Shown: positions 1 to 8,841, numbered from the stretch's first letter. The stretch is 49,726 nt of DNA from Pseudomonadota bacterium (GCA_021816425.1 JAKAXT010000004.1:1-49726), one strand, 5' to 3'. The notes: a model not told the origin generated them from the sequence alone. Program-made: numbers and translations.

Positions 1-511
1 GGATGACCCAAGGGATGGCTGCGGACCGGGAGCCGTCATGATCTTATAGGGACGATTGTTGGGTGGGTCCGTTCCCATGAGCAGAGGTGGGTTCGTTCGC
101 GTGAGCGTCAAGGCCCGGGGCGCGCCTCACCGGAGAGGTCCTTGAAGCGCGCGTATCCGCACTCTCTCCATCGGCCCGCGGAAGCGCGCTCATGTCCGGT
201 CAGCACGCCATTCCTCAAGGGAAGTTTGCGGGCCCTAACGCCGTCAATTTCCTTTTCGGTCGGAACCTCGTCCCCTACGTGCAACCGCGTTATAACACCT
301 GTCTTGATCTGGGCCCCGAGGATGCCTTGGCCACGGTCGGCTGGGAAAGGCGCCTCCAGACCATCGGGCCGGACGCCAAGGCGCGGAAGACCGAGATCCT
401 GACCCGCTGGATCCAGCCGCCCGCGGATCGGGAGGAGGCGCTTGCGCTCGCGTGGCCGCCTTTGGACCGCCGACCGGGAATCCCGGGTTCCGGCGGCTGG
501 GGGCCGACGCC
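1..511. other. Left-edge region without a recognisable gene
   Basis: Several overlapping ORFs on both strands cross this stretch (for example 192..515 plus and 108..563 minus), but none gives a protein I recognise and the longer ones run into engB in another frame. A 24-nt tandem repeat lies at 62-107. The rest could be a decayed gene or the flank of a mobile element. I see no tRNA or other RNA gene here. Confidence 0.5.
62..107. repeat. Two 22-nt repeats with 24-nt period, IS-end-like
   Basis: The unit GGTGGGTCCGTTCCCATGAG is followed 24 nt later by GGTGGGTTCGTTCGCGTGAG; about 18 of 22 positions match. Short, spaced GTGGGT...GTTn...TGAGC repeats of this look occur in the multiple terminal repeats of IS21-family elements, so this may be the end of an element lying mostly left of the window. 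No IstA or IstB coding sequence is visible, so the assignment is tentative. Confidence 0.35.
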
Positions 512-1126
512 TTAAGGGGCGTCGGATCCCGCTGTCGCCGTGGCCGGCTTCAGGCCGAGCCACTCCAGCACGGTCTCCTGGGTCTCCTCGATGCCCTCGC
601 GCGCGTGGGCCGAAAACGGCAGCAGGTAGGCGGTCTCGGGGGCCACCTGGGCCATCTCGCGAAGCAGGCGGTGACGCTCACTCCGGTTGACCTTGTCGGC
701 CTTGGAGAGAAGCACGAGGATCGGAATGTCGGTCCGGCTTTGGAGGAGGGCGTGGTCTTCGGTCTTCAGGCCCTGGCGGATGTCGGCCAGGAGCACGAGG
801 CCCTTCAGGCTCCGGCGCTTCTCGAGGTAGTCCGTCGTGAGCGCAAGGAAGGTGTGGCGCAGGGCCTGCGGCACCTTGGCATAACCGTAGCCCGGGAGGT
901 CGACCAGGCGGTGGTCGCGCGAGAGCGTAAAGACATTCAGTTGCTGCGTGCGACCGGGTGTCTTGCTCACGCGTGCGAGCCCCGTCTGTCCGGTCAGCGC
1001 GTTCAGGGCGCTCGACTTCCCGGAGTTGGAGCGGCCGGCGAAGGCCACCTCGGCGCCCACGTCCGGCGGCAGGTCGCGCACGCGCGGGGCGCCCATCAGA
1101 AAAGTCGCGTCACGAAGCGTCGGCAT
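512..1126 (-). CDS. engB: Ribosome biogenesis GTP-binding protein EngB/YsxC
   Basis: A 204-residue TRAFAC-class GTPase of the EngB (YihA/YsxC) family, which assists assembly of the large ribosomal subunit in the cytoplasm. The G motifs are in order: P-loop GRSNSGKSS at residues 31-39, the G2 threonine in SKTPGRTQ near 55-61, G3 DLPG at 76-79, and G4 SKAD at 141-144 (usually TKAD). The length matches the family norm of about 200 residues. The start ATG overlaps the 3' end of the rnd gene by 17 nt on the same strand, so the two are probably co-transcribed. Assignment is secure from the motifs and overall sequence. Confidence 0.95.
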   Translation of the reverse strand: MPTLRDATFLMGAPRVRDLPPDVGAEVAFAGRSNSGKSSALNALTGQTGLARVSKTPGRTQQLNVFTLSRDHRLVDLPGYGYAKVPQALRHTFLALTTDYLEKRRSLKGLVLLADIRQGLKTEDHALLQSRTDIPILVLLSKADKVNRSERHRLLREMAQVAPETAYLLPFSAHAREGIEETQETVLEWLGLKPATATAGSDAP

Positions 1127-2216
1127 GGCGTTCCGCGCACTCCACGACGAGTCGCTCTCCCTCGACCCCGAGGATCCCGGCCCGCCAGCCCTGGGCGAGG
1201 TTGCCGGGGGGCGCCCCTTGCGCGATCTCCTTCAGGGTGCGGCGCGAGCCTATGACGCCCGCCTGGATGCCGAGGGTCTGGGCGCGGGCGTCTATGAGGG
1301 CGGTGAGCGCCTGATAGAGGCCCTCCTCCTCGGGGGTCAGGCGCGCGGCGGGCCACGGCTGGCTCGGCAGGTCCGGGGCCTCGCGGATGACGGCGAGCAG
1401 CCGATCCCCCAGGCGTTGGATCTGTCGTTCGTCGAGTCCGCGTCGGTGCCCCAGGTCGGCGCGCGTCTTCGGGGGGCGCGCCGCGAGGTCCACGAGCACC
1501 GCGTCGGCGAGCACCCAGGCGCGCGGCAGGTCGGCCTTGCGCGCCGCCTCCTCGCGCCAGAGGAGCAGCGCCTGGAACAGGGCTTGCGCGGGCATCGGGA
1601 GCCCCGATCCCTGGCGATAACGGCGCACCAGCTGCTCCGGCGAGAAGCGATAGAGCGCGGGGTCGTTCAGGGCCGCGCAGTCCTCGACGAGCCACGCCGC
1701 CCGCCCGAGTCGTTCGAGTTCGGTAAGCAGGGCCGCGCGCAGCGCGTCGAGATGGCGCACATCGTCCTGCGCGTAGGCGAGCTGCCGGTCGCTCAAGGGC
1801 CGCGCCGCCCAGTTGGTGCGGGTCGCATCCTTGGCGAGGTCCACCTTGAGGAGCTGCGCCACCAGGTTGGCATAGCCGATCTGCTCGTCGTGGCCCACGA
1901 GGGCCGCCGCGATCTGGGTGTCGAAGAGTGGTGCGGGCAGGACGCCGGTCTCCTGCAGGAGGAGCTCCAGGTCCTGCCGGCCGGCGTGCAGGATCTTGAC
2001 GCCGGGCCCCGCAAGCGCCTGACCGAGCGGTCCGACGTCAAGGCCCAAGGGGTCGGTCAGCACGATGCCGTCCGGGGTCGCCGTCTGGATCAGGCAGAGC
2101 CTGGCGTAGTAGGTGCGTTCCCGGACGAATTCGGTATCGAGGCCCGTCCAGGGCGACGCGGCGATCGCCGCGCTCAGGGCGGCAAGCGCCGTACCGTCTG
2201 TCAGGAGTTCCGTCAT
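1110..2216 (-). CDS. rnd: Ribonuclease D
   Basis: A 368-residue 3'-to-5' exoribonuclease of the DEDDy superfamily involved in tRNA 3'-end maturation. Metal-binding residues are visible as D27 and E29 in LDTEF, D82 in AGRQDLELL, and the Exo III motif Y148-x3-D152 in YAQDDVRHL. The C-terminal part carries the HRDC-like helical domains expected of RNase D (roughly residues 210-290 and beyond). Length is close to the 375 residues of the E. coli enzyme. It precedes engB on the minus strand with a 17-nt overlap, and is divergent from the small membrane-protein gene at 2328. Confidence 0.93.
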   Translation of the reverse strand: MTELLTDGTALAALSAAIAASPWTGLDTEFVRERTYYARLCLIQTATPDGIVLTDPLGLDVGPLGQALAGPGVKILHAGRQDLELLLQETGVLPAPLFDTQIAAALVGHDEQIGYANLVAQLLKVDLAKDATRTNWAARPLSDRQLAYAQDDVRHLDALRAALLTELERLGRAAWLVEDCAALNDPALYRFSPEQLVRRYRQGSGLPMPAQALFQALLLWREEAARKADLPRAWVLADAVLVDLAARPPKTRADLGHRRGLDERQIQRLGDRLLAVIREAPDLPSQPWPAARLTPEEEGLYQALTALIDARAQTLGIQAGVIGSRRTLKEIAQGAPPGNLAQGWRAGILGVEGERLVVECAERHADAS

Positions 2217-2327
2217 GAGCCGGCCAGTGTAGAGGGATGCGACATTTTCTTCCAGCGGCGAAGCAGTCTATCATCCGTCATTATGCTGCCGCCCTCGCCC
2301 GTTCCCCCCCTGCGTGTGTGCCCCTAG

Positions 2328-2828
2328 ATGCGGGCACTGCTCAAACTTTTTCTCGACATCGGGTTTTTGTCGGGACGCCCGCAGGACCTGCCCGCCTCCC
2401 GTGCGCTGCTGGTGTTGGCGGCCGTACTGGCCTTGGTGACGAATTATCTGGTGGACACGGGCTTTTCGCACAACATCCAGCGGTTTGGCTTTGCCGCCGC
2501 CCAGACCTTTCTTCTGGGCCTCTGGGTCGGGCTCTTCATCGCGATCCGCCGATTCTGGGTCCGCTACGGACAGACCATGACCGCGATCTACGGGAGCAAC
2601 GTCCTGATCAACCTCATCACCTGGCCGCTTTCTCTCGGGCACGGTTTCGGGGCGACGGGCTCCGAAATTCTGGCGATCGCGCTTGCTGTCTGGTTCGCGG
2701 CCATCGTCACGAAGGTCCTCTGGCACGCGCTCGAGCTGCCGCTCGTCTTGAGCGCCCTCATGACCCTGACGGGCATCTTCGTAAGCGGCTGGATACTGAT
2801 CACCCTCTTTCCTCTACCTAAAAGCTGA
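2328..2828 (+). CDS. Small inner-membrane protein, function unknown
   Basis: A 166-residue protein with four strongly hydrophobic segments (about residues 24-42, 55-76, 85-100 and 112-160, the last probably two helices), hence an integral inner-membrane protein of roughly four to five helices. I do not recognise a catalytic motif. Its TGA stop overlaps the first base of the mpl ATG, so it is translationally coupled to mpl. This suggests, without proving, a role connected with cell-envelope recycling. Coding is supported by consistent hydrophobic periodicity, the tight coupling, and the absence of a better ORF. Confidence 0.75.
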   Translation: MRALLKLFLDIGFLSGRPQDLPASRALLVLAAVLALVTNYLVDTGFSHNIQRFGFAAAQTFLLGLWVGLFIAIRRFWVRYGQTMTAIYGSNVLINLITWPLSLGHGFGATGSEILAIALAVWFAAIVTKVLWHALELPLVLSALMTLTGIFVSGWILITLFPLPKS

Positions 2829-4192
2829 TGCGCATCCATATTCTCGGAATTGGCGGGACGTTCATGGGGGGGCTGGCCTTGCTGGCCCGGGCCTCGGGTT
2901 TCGATGTCACGGGATCCGATCGCGGGGTCTATCCCCCGATGAGCGATCAGTTGCGGGCAAGCGGCATTGCGCTCACCGAGGGCTATGACGCGCTCCCGCG
3001 GCCCGCCCCCGATCTCGTCGTCATAGGCAATGCCCTGTCGCGCGGCAATCCGGCCGTCGAGGAGACGCTGAACTCCGGCATCCCCTACGTGTCGGGGCCC
3101 CAGTGGCTGGCCGAGCAGGTGCTGCGCGACCGCTTCGTCATCGCCGTGGCCGGCACCCACGGCAAGACCACGGTCACGAGCATCGTCGCCTGGATCCTGG
3201 AGGCGGCCGGGCTCGATCCGGGATTCCTGATCGGCGGCGTGCCTCAGGACTTCGGGGTGTCGGCGCGCCTCACGAAATCGCGTTTCTTCGTGGTCGAGGC
3301 CGACGAGTACGATACGGCCTTCTTCGACAAGCGCGCCAAGTTCGTCCACTATCGGCCCCGGGCCGTGATCTTGAACAATCTGGAGTACGATCATGCCGAT
3401 ATCTATCCGGATCTGGCGTCGATCTCCCGCCAATTCCAGCATTTATTGCGGATCGTGCCGGGTACGGGCCTGATCGTCGCGAATGGCGCCGATGCGGCCA
3501 TCGCCGATGTGCTCGCCGCCGGCGCCTGGACGCCCATCGAGTACTTCTCGCGCCCCGATGGTTGGGAGGCGGAGCTGTTGACCGCCGATGGCAGCGCGTT
3601 CCGGGTCCGCTTGCGCGGCACCGAGCTCGGGACCGTGCGCTGGGGGCTCGCCGGCCGTCACAACGTTGCCAACGCGCTCGCGGCCTTGAGCGCCGCACGC
3701 TTCGCCGGGGTCGCCCCGGAGACGGCCTTGCAGGCGCTTGCAAGCTTCCGTGGCGTGAAAAGACGGCTCGAGATGTTCGGGAATGCGGGGGGCGTCACGG
3801 TCTACGATGATTTCGCTCATCACCCGACCGCCATAAGCGCCACGATCGAGGCCCTGAAGGCGCGCGTGGCCCCGGCGCGGGTCCTTGCCGTTCTGGAGCC
3901 GCGTTCCAACACCATGCGCCAGGGCGTGCACCGCGAGACGCTCGGTCCCTCGCTTGCCGGGGCGGACGCGACCTATGTCTATGCCCCGCCGGATATCGGT
4001 TGGGACGTCGAGGCGGCGGTCACGGGGGGGCCGGATCGCCGCGCGCACGTCTATCACACGCATGAGGACCTGATTGCGGGCCTGGTGGCCGATGCCCGCG
4101 CGGGCGACCATGTGCTCATCATGAGCAACGGCGGCTTCGCCGGCCTGCACGGCCGGCTGCTGGCCGCGTTGGGGGCCGCCCCTACCTCTTGA
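2828..4192 (+). CDS. mpl: UDP-MurNAc:tripeptide ligase Mpl (murein recycling)
   Basis: A 454-residue Mur ligase family enzyme, almost exactly the length of E. coli Mpl (457). Mpl joins recycled L-Ala-gamma-D-Glu-meso-DAP tripeptide to UDP-N-acetylmuramate in the cytoplasm, using ATP. The N-terminus MRIHILGIGGTFMGGLA is the Mpl/MurC Rossmann-like UDP-binding signature. The ATP loop GTHGKTT lies at residues 109-115, followed by the central EADEYDTAFFDKR segment and a C-terminal VYDDFAHHPTA motif typical of this subfamily. The start codon overlaps the preceding stop. The gene is convergent with the minus-strand cyclic-nucleotide-binding gene, overlapping it by 11 nt. Confidence 0.95.
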   Translation: MRIHILGIGGTFMGGLALLARASGFDVTGSDRGVYPPMSDQLRASGIALTEGYDALPRPAPDLVVIGNALSRGNPAVEETLNSGIPYVSGPQWLAEQVLRDRFVIAVAGTHGKTTVTSIVAWILEAAGLDPGFLIGGVPQDFGVSARLTKSRFFVVEADEYDTAFFDKRAKFVHYRPRAVILNNLEYDHADIYPDLASISRQFQHLLRIVPGTGLIVANGADAAIADVLAAGAWTPIEYFSRPDGWEAELLTADGSAFRVRLRGTELGTVRWGLAGRHNVANALAALSAARFAGVAPETALQALASFRGVKRRLEMFGNAGGVTVYDDFAHHPTAISATIEALKARVAPARVLAVLEPRSNTMRQGVHRETLGPSLAGADATYVYAPPDIGWDVEAAVTGGPDRRAHVYHTHEDLIAGLVADARAGDHVLIMSNGGFAGLHGRLLAALGAAPTS

Positions 4193-4676
4193 CCCCGCCT
4201 CCATGGATGTACTGGGAGAAGAGCGCCACATCGTTGCTCACGCGCCGGAACAGGTGGTCGAGGCTGATCACCGCGTGCTCGAGGAGGTTCACCGCGATAT
4301 AAGGGTGCTCCACGCGTATGCGTTTGTATTTGGCGCGTGACAGCAAAAGCACGCGCGTGTCGTCGGACTTGGCGCGCATGCGCGCCGAGCGGGGCTTGCG
4401 GTCGAAAAACGACATCTCGCCCATGAGCTCGCCCGCCGTCATGCGCCCGACCTCGCTCTCCTGGCCGCCGTCGTCGTAATAGAGCGCCACCTCGCCGTTC
4501 ACCACGAAGTAAAGGGCCTCGCCGACCTCACCTATGTCGGCGATGGTCTCGTTCTTGCGAAACTGCACGAGTTCCGTGTAATCGAGCAGCGTCTCGACCT
4601 CCTTGATCGTGAGCGACTCGCACAGATACTGGTGGGTGAGGAACGTTGCCAGCTCGACCTTGGATTTGCCCGTCAT
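4182..4676 (-). CDS. Cyclic nucleotide-binding domain protein
   Basis: A 164-residue single-domain protein with a CRP/cAMP-binding-like beta-roll (residues about 25-140): FRKNETIADIGEVGEALYFV, then GELMGEMSFFDRKPRSARM, which is the phosphate-binding-cassette region. No helix-turn-helix follows, so it is a stand-alone sensor or effector rather than a CRP-type transcription factor. The ORF track starts at 4724, but the internal ATG at 4676 is preceded by a good ribosome binding site (GGAGATTAAGGAA), so I prefer the shorter form beginning MTGKSKVEL. It is convergent with mpl. The ligand is unknown. Confidence 0.85.
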   Translation of the reverse strand: MTGKSKVELATFLTHQYLCESLTIKEVETLLDYTELVQFRKNETIADIGEVGEALYFVVNGEVALYYDDGGQESEVGRMTAGELMGEMSFFDRKPRSARMRAKSDDTRVLLLSRAKYKRIRVEHPYIAVNLLEHAVISLDHLFRRVSNDVALFSQYIHGGGVKR

Positions 4677-5056
4677 TTCCTTAATCTCCGACGCTCGGCC
4701 TCTTTCCCATAGGATGGCCGACATCCTCTCCGGGCTGACAGGCCCCAGTCCCGCGGTCCGCTCGCAAGCGGCCGGGATTGGCTGCGCCGCCCGCCCGGCC
4801 TTGCCGCCCCCCGGGTCGCTTCGGCGGGCTCCGCCGTCCGCGCGACGGGCCGTGGCGCGCCCCTTGCAAGCCCTCCCCGGGTCCCGCCCCCCGGCTGCCC
4901 GGCGGTCGGTCTCGCGGCACGGACAGTATAGGATGCTTCGGGTGCTCGTACTATCCTGACTCTATCGAACGCCTGCCCCGCAACGGGCCATTTGGGGACC
5001 ACAAAAGCGGCTACAATGGGGGCGGTACCATAAAATTTGTTCAAGGAGATGGCGTG
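4677..5056. other. Intergenic region with dsbA leader
   Basis: A 380-nt non-coding stretch between the divergently transcribed cyclic-nucleotide-binding gene and dsbA. ORFs here are extensions or shadows. A TACAAT hexamer near 5012 may be the dsbA -10 element. I see no tRNA or clear riboswitch. Confidence 0.5.
5012..5017 (+). promoter_or_regulatory. Possible -10 element of dsbA (TACAAT)
   Basis: TACAAT lies 39 nt upstream of the dsbA ATG in a locally A/T-richer patch. No good -35 sits at 17 nt; the nearest TTTGGG is 15 nt away, so the promoter call is weak. Confidence 0.35.
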
Positions 5057-5692
5057 ATGAGGAGACAGTTGGCCCTGGTCGTAGGTCTGGCCCTGCCTTT
5101 GGCGATGACGGGTGCGCAGGCTGGCGTGGTCGAGAGCATGGAATACGTCCGGGTGAGCCCCGCGCAACCCGTACCCCCGGGGCCCAAGATCCTCGTGCAG
5201 GAGGTGTTCTGGTATGGTTGCCCGCATTGCTTCCACCTGGAGCCGCTGCTGAACAAGTGGCTCGCCCATAAGCCGGCGGACGTCACGTTCGAGCGGCAGG
5301 CGGCGGCGATCAGCCCCTATTGGCTTCCGCAGGCACGCGCCTTCTTCGCGTTCAAGGACCTTAGCCTCTTGAGGGCCCTGCACGACAAATTCTTTAATGC
5401 CATCCATGTGCACCACGAGGTGCTGGACAATGCCGCGACGATATCGGCGTGGGTGGCCCACCACAGCCACGTGAGCGCCGCGCGCTTCACGAGCGTCTAC
5501 CGCTCCTTCGCCGTGGGACTTGCGGTGCGCAAGGCCCGCCAACAGCAGAACGAGGAGGGCATACACTCCGTGCCGACCTTCATAGTGGACGGGCGTTACC
5601 GTACGAACCCAAGCCTTGCTGGCGGACGGCGCCAGCTGCTGCGCGAGGTCGACTACCTCGTGCACAAGGCGCAGCACGCGGAGACCCGTTAA
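5057..5692 (+). CDS. dsbA: Thiol:disulfide interchange protein DsbA
   Basis: A 211-residue periplasmic disulfide oxidase with an N-terminal signal peptide (MRRQLALVVGLALPLAMTGA, cleavage probably after AQA). The redox centre CPHC is at residues 55-58 inside the thioredoxin fold, and the cis-proline loop SVPTFIVDGRY lies near the C-terminus. It would introduce disulfides into secreted proteins, probably with a DsbB encoded elsewhere. The ORF track runs from 4778, but the ATG at 5057 has an AGGAG site 8 nt upstream and begins the signal peptide, which fixes the start. The acetolactate synthase gene follows two bases after the stop. Confidence 0.93.
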   Translation: MRRQLALVVGLALPLAMTGAQAGVVESMEYVRVSPAQPVPPGPKILVQEVFWYGCPHCFHLEPLLNKWLAHKPADVTFERQAAAISPYWLPQARAFFAFKDLSLLRALHDKFFNAIHVHHEVLDNAATISAWVAHHSHVSAARFTSVYRSFAVGLAVRKARQQQNEEGIHSVPTFIVDGRYRTNPSLAGGRRQLLREVDYLVHKAQHAETR

Positions 5693-5694
5693 CG

Positions 5695-7326
5695 GTGAAC
5701 GCGGCGCAGCTTTTCGTCCGCTGCCTCGAAAATGAAGGGGTCGAGTACATCTTCGGGATACCGGGCGAGGAGAACCTCGCCCTCATGGACGCCCTGCTCG
5801 AGTCGCGGATACGGTTCGTGACCACCCGTCATGAGCAGGGCGCGGCGTTCATGGCCGATGTCTACGGCCGGCTCACCCATCGCGCCGGCGTGTGTCTGGC
5901 CACGCTCGGTCCCGGGGCCACCAATCTCGTTACGGGGGTCGCGGACGCCAACATGGACCGCGCCCCGCTCGTCGCCATCGCCGGACAGGCCTCGACCCTG
6001 CGTCTCCACAAGGAGTCTCACCAGGTCCTGAACCTCGTGAACCTCTTTGCGCCGATCACGAAGTACGCCGTCCAGGTGCTGGAGCCGGAGACGGTGACCG
6101 AGGTGGTCCGCAAGGCCTTCAAGCTCGCGCAGATCGAGAAGCCGGGGGCCTGCTTCATCGATTTCCCCGAAAACATCGCGGGCCGTCCCGCCGATGGAAC
6201 CCCGCTCAAGGTGCAGGCCGCCCCGGCGCCCTATCCGGCGGCCTCGCAGGTCGCGGAAGCGGCGAGCGTCATCGCGGCCGCCAACTTCCCCATCATCATG
6301 GCCGGCAACGGGGTCGTGCGCGGGCGCGGCTGCGATGCGCTCGTGCGCTTCGCCGAGAAGCTCAACATCCCGGTCGCCACCACCTTCATGGCCAAGGGCG
6401 CGATACCGGCGTCCCACCCGCTGTGTCTCGGGACCGTGGGCCTGCAGGCGCACGACTACATATCGTGCGGATTCGATCGCGCCGACGTCATCATTTGCAT
6501 AGGGTACGACCTCGTCGAATACCCGCCGGTGCTCTGGCACAAGACGGCGGACCGCCAAATCGTGCACATCGACTTGCGCGCCGCCGAGGTCGACGCCCAC
6601 TACATCGTCACTTCCGGCGTCATAGGCGATTACGCCGTGACCTTGCCGGCCATCGCCGAGCGCGTGGCAAGCCGCCCGCCCGAGCGCTTCGCGAATCTCC
6701 GCGAGCTGATCCGCCGCGAATTGAACGGCGGGCGGCACGACAGCGCTTTTCCCCCCAAGCCTCAGCGGGTGGTCAGCGATCTGCGCGACGCGCTGGGGCC
6801 CGAAGACATCGTCGTCTGCGATGTGGGCGCCCACAAGCTTTGGATGGCCCGGCTCTACGATGCCGAACGCCCCAACACCTGCATCATCTCGAACGGCTTC
6901 GCGAGCATGGGCATCGCCGTGCCCGGCGCGGTGGCGGCGGCCCTCGCCGCCCCCGGGAAGCGCATCGTGGCGGTGACGGGCGACGCGGGCTTTCTCATGA
7001 ACTCCCAGGAGATCGAGACCGCCATGCGCCTCGGGGTCGCGTTCGTGGTGCTCATCTGGAACGACGGTTGTTACGGTCTCATCGAATGGAAGCAACAGCT
7101 GCATTACCAACGAACGGGCAATGTGCGCTTCACGAACCCGGACTTCGTCCAGTACGCGCACGCCTTCGGGGCCCAGGGTCATCGCATCGAACGCGCCCAG
7201 GACCTGCTGCCGACCTTGCGCCGGGCGCTCGCGACGCCGACCGTGACGCTGATCGATTGCCCCGTCGACTACACCGAGAACATCCGGCTCACAGATGAAC
7301 TGGGCCAGATGATCTGTCCGACCTGA
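5695..7326 (+). CDS. ThDP-dependent acetolactate synthase large subunit-like (AlsS/IlvB type)
   Basis: A 543-residue ThDP enzyme with three domains: an N-terminal pyrimidine-binding domain with the catalytic Glu in TRHEQGAAFMA, a central Rossmann-like domain, and a C-terminal pyrophosphate-binding domain with GDAGFLMNSQEIETA. It is expected to condense two pyruvates to 2-acetolactate. No regulatory small subunit follows, which together with the length favours a catabolic AlsS-like enzyme, although a biosynthetic IlvB with a distant partner cannot be excluded. The most likely start is GTG at 5695, two bases after the dsbA stop, because the N-terminus NAAQLFVRCLENEGV matches the family; the longer ORF runs through dsbA in another frame. 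Confidence 0.85.
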   Translation: MNAAQLFVRCLENEGVEYIFGIPGEENLALMDALLESRIRFVTTRHEQGAAFMADVYGRLTHRAGVCLATLGPGATNLVTGVADANMDRAPLVAIAGQASTLRLHKESHQVLNLVNLFAPITKYAVQVLEPETVTEVVRKAFKLAQIEKPGACFIDFPENIAGRPADGTPLKVQAAPAPYPAASQVAEAASVIAAANFPIIMAGNGVVRGRGCDALVRFAEKLNIPVATTFMAKGAIPASHPLCLGTVGLQAHDYISCGFDRADVIICIGYDLVEYPPVLWHKTADRQIVHIDLRAAEVDAHYIVTSGVIGDYAVTLPAIAERVASRPPERFANLRELIRRELNGGRHDSAFPPKPQRVVSDLRDALGPEDIVVCDVGAHKLWMARLYDAERPNTCIISNGFASMGIAVPGAVAAALAAPGKRIVAVTGDAGFLMNSQEIETAMRLGVAFVVLIWNDGCYGLIEWKQQLHYQRTGNVRFTNPDFVQYAHAFGAQGHRIERAQDLLPTLRRALATPTVTLIDCPVDYTENIRLTDELGQMICPT

Positions 7327-7357
7327 GCCGCGCCGCTTGCGCGGGACCCGGGTCGTG

Positions 7358-7600
7358 TCAGCCTCGTCCGCGGCCGCTTTGGTCGGGGCCGCCCGCCACG
7401 AGCAGCAGCACGCCCCCCACGACCACCGCGCCGGCCCCGGCCCATAGCGGGATGTCGACGTGGCGTTTGTGTTTCACGGACAGGGATACGGGCCCGAGCT
7501 GCGCCTCCTTGGTCTTGCGCGTGTAACTGAAGCCGCCATAGGCCGCGCCCAGGATCCCCGCGATGACGAGGACGATCGCAAAGAGTCTCACCGGGTTCAT
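7358..7600 (-). CDS. DUF3185-like small membrane protein
   Basis: An 80-residue protein with two hydrophobic helices (about residues 5-24 and 52-69) separated by a polar segment with SYTRKTKEAQLGPVSLSVK. That spacing and the LGP-x-SLSVK motif match small DUF3185-type membrane proteins of Proteobacteria, whose function is unknown. A GGAAGG ribosome binding site lies just upstream of the ATG. It converges with the acetolactate synthase gene. Confidence 0.8.
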   Translation of the reverse strand: MNPVRLFAIVLVIAGILGAAYGGFSYTRKTKEAQLGPVSLSVKHKRHVDIPLWAGAGAVVVGGVLLLVAGGPDQSGRGRG

Positions 7601-8073
7601 GGTGTCCTTCCATCCATGTCTGAATGGCGCGAGGCTACCACAGCCGTCACGCCCTCCGGGCCGTCCGAACGTCCGAGAGGCTCGCAGCCCTGCTGGCGTT
7701 CCGCCCAGGTCCGCGCCCGCCCCGGCTTCCCATCGCCATCCGCCATGGCGGAATACCGTTCTTTATAAGGCAGAAACCGCCTCTGGCGCTTAGCATCAAG
7801 AATGAAGAGGCCCGCCGGCCGGATTGCGCGGCTCACCCGAAAGCACCCTATGCCTCCGCACCGCATGGAGATCCGCTCGATGATGACGCCGGCCTCCCGC
7901 GCTGATCGTGGATACCTCGGCCCTCATCGTCTTCCCCGATTGCCGCCCTTGTGCGCTGGCCGAGGCCGGTTCCGGGCCGCGTCCCTTCCGGGGTGTGGGG
8001 TTCGGACACACGGCCTTGGCCGCCGCCCCGCCTCCGAGCGCCGGCGCAGGCCGTGCGGCAAGGCGCCGCGAGC
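7601..8073. other. Non-coding stretch left of the relaxase remnant
   Basis: About 470 nt without a convincing gene. All ORFs are short, arginine- and proline-rich frame shadows. A phrase VDTSALIV on the plus strand near 7908 resembles the first residues of VapC/PIN toxins, but nothing after it fits. The region borders the relaxase-like gene and may be decayed mobile-element DNA. Confidence 0.45.
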
Positions 8074-8841
8074 TCACGCCCCGCCGCGCTCACGGCCCGA
8101 CCCCCTCCGTGGCGCCCGCGTGCGCATTTCCCGCTCCCTGCGCCGCCACCGCAGCCTGAGCCAGGGCGGTCGCCTGCCCCCGAAGGGGCGGGCGGCGAAG
8201 GCCCGCAGGGCTAGCCGCCCTTGCGAAAGGCGGGTCACGACGCCGCGCCCCGCCAGCACGCAGGCGGTGGTAGGCACGCTCGCGCCCCCGCGGTTGTGCG
8301 GCATGGCATCCGTCACGCCTTGACGTTCGCAGTGCCGCCGAAAGAGCGCGCGCAGCGCGGTAGGCGTCATTCCCGCGGGCGACGACCCCTTCGGGAGCCC
8401 CCGTCCTCGGGCGCCCGTCCACGGCGGACTCACGAGGGCGTGGGCGTGAAGGTTCCGCTCCCGATCGTAGTGGATCGACCAGTCGACGGCGCACGCCTGC
8501 GTCACGAACGCCTCCTCGAGGAAGCCGCCTACGAAGGCCGCATGCGCGGATAAAAGCCGGCCGCGCGGGAGCCCCATGATGATCTCGCAGGCGAGATTGG
8601 GCCGCCCCCAGGAGGCGCCGGACTCCACCGCATTCCATAGTATTTCCGGGTCGATAAAATCCTCGGGGGCTCCCGCGGGCAGCGCGATCTGCGACCACGC
8701 GAGACCGGGGCGGCCGGAAAAATCATAAGTCCTTGCGCGGGCGCGGTCGGTAAGCCGCCGTCGCCCGCCATAGGCGGCGCGAGCCACGAGCCCCGGTCCC
8801 CGGTCGGCCCGCAGTCGTCGTACGGAAAGCGCAGGGTGCAC
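8074..8841 (-). CDS. MobA/MobL-family relaxase-like protein, short
   Basis: The 255-residue product resembles the N-terminal nuclease domain of MobA/MobL (MobQ-type) relaxases, which nick the transfer origin for plasmid or element mobilisation. Visible signatures are the early LSVRRL segment, ARAAYGGRRRL (usually A-AYR-G), a YDFSGRPGL-x-SQIALPAGAP region, and the metal-binding HxH motif in RERNLHAHALVSPP. Most family members are much longer and carry a helicase or primase part, so this is either a minimal relaxase or a truncated remnant; the C-terminal third is low-complexity and arginine-rich. The GTG start is uncertain because no in-frame ATG is available. It is divergent from the coupling-protein gene. 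Confidence 0.7.
   Translation of the reverse strand: MHPALSVRRLRADRGPGLVARAAYGGRRRLTDRARARTYDFSGRPGLAWSQIALPAGAPEDFIDPEILWNAVESGASWGRPNLACEIIMGLPRGRLLSAHAAFVGGFLEEAFVTQACAVDWSIHYDRERNLHAHALVSPPWTGARGRGLPKGSSPAGMTPTALRALFRRHCERQGVTDAMPHNRGGASVPTTACVLAGRGVVTRLSQGRLALRAFAARPFGGRRPPWLRLRWRRREREMRTRAPRRGSGRERGGA

Noticed and set aside
948-2327. 459-residue plus-strand ORF across engB and rnd
   Set aside because: Shadow of the two well-supported minus-strand genes.
2588-3442. 284-residue minus-strand ORF opposite the small membrane protein gene and mpl
   Set aside because: Antisense shadow with no motif support.
5689-7182. 497-residue minus-strand ORF opposite the acetolactate synthase gene
   Set aside because: Shadow ORF with no family motifs; the plus strand has a clear ThDP enzyme.
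7908-8159. Possible VapC (PIN toxin) fragment beginning VDTSALIV
   Set aside because: Only about eight residues fit; no later PIN-domain acidic residues are visible and no VapB-like antitoxin precedes it.
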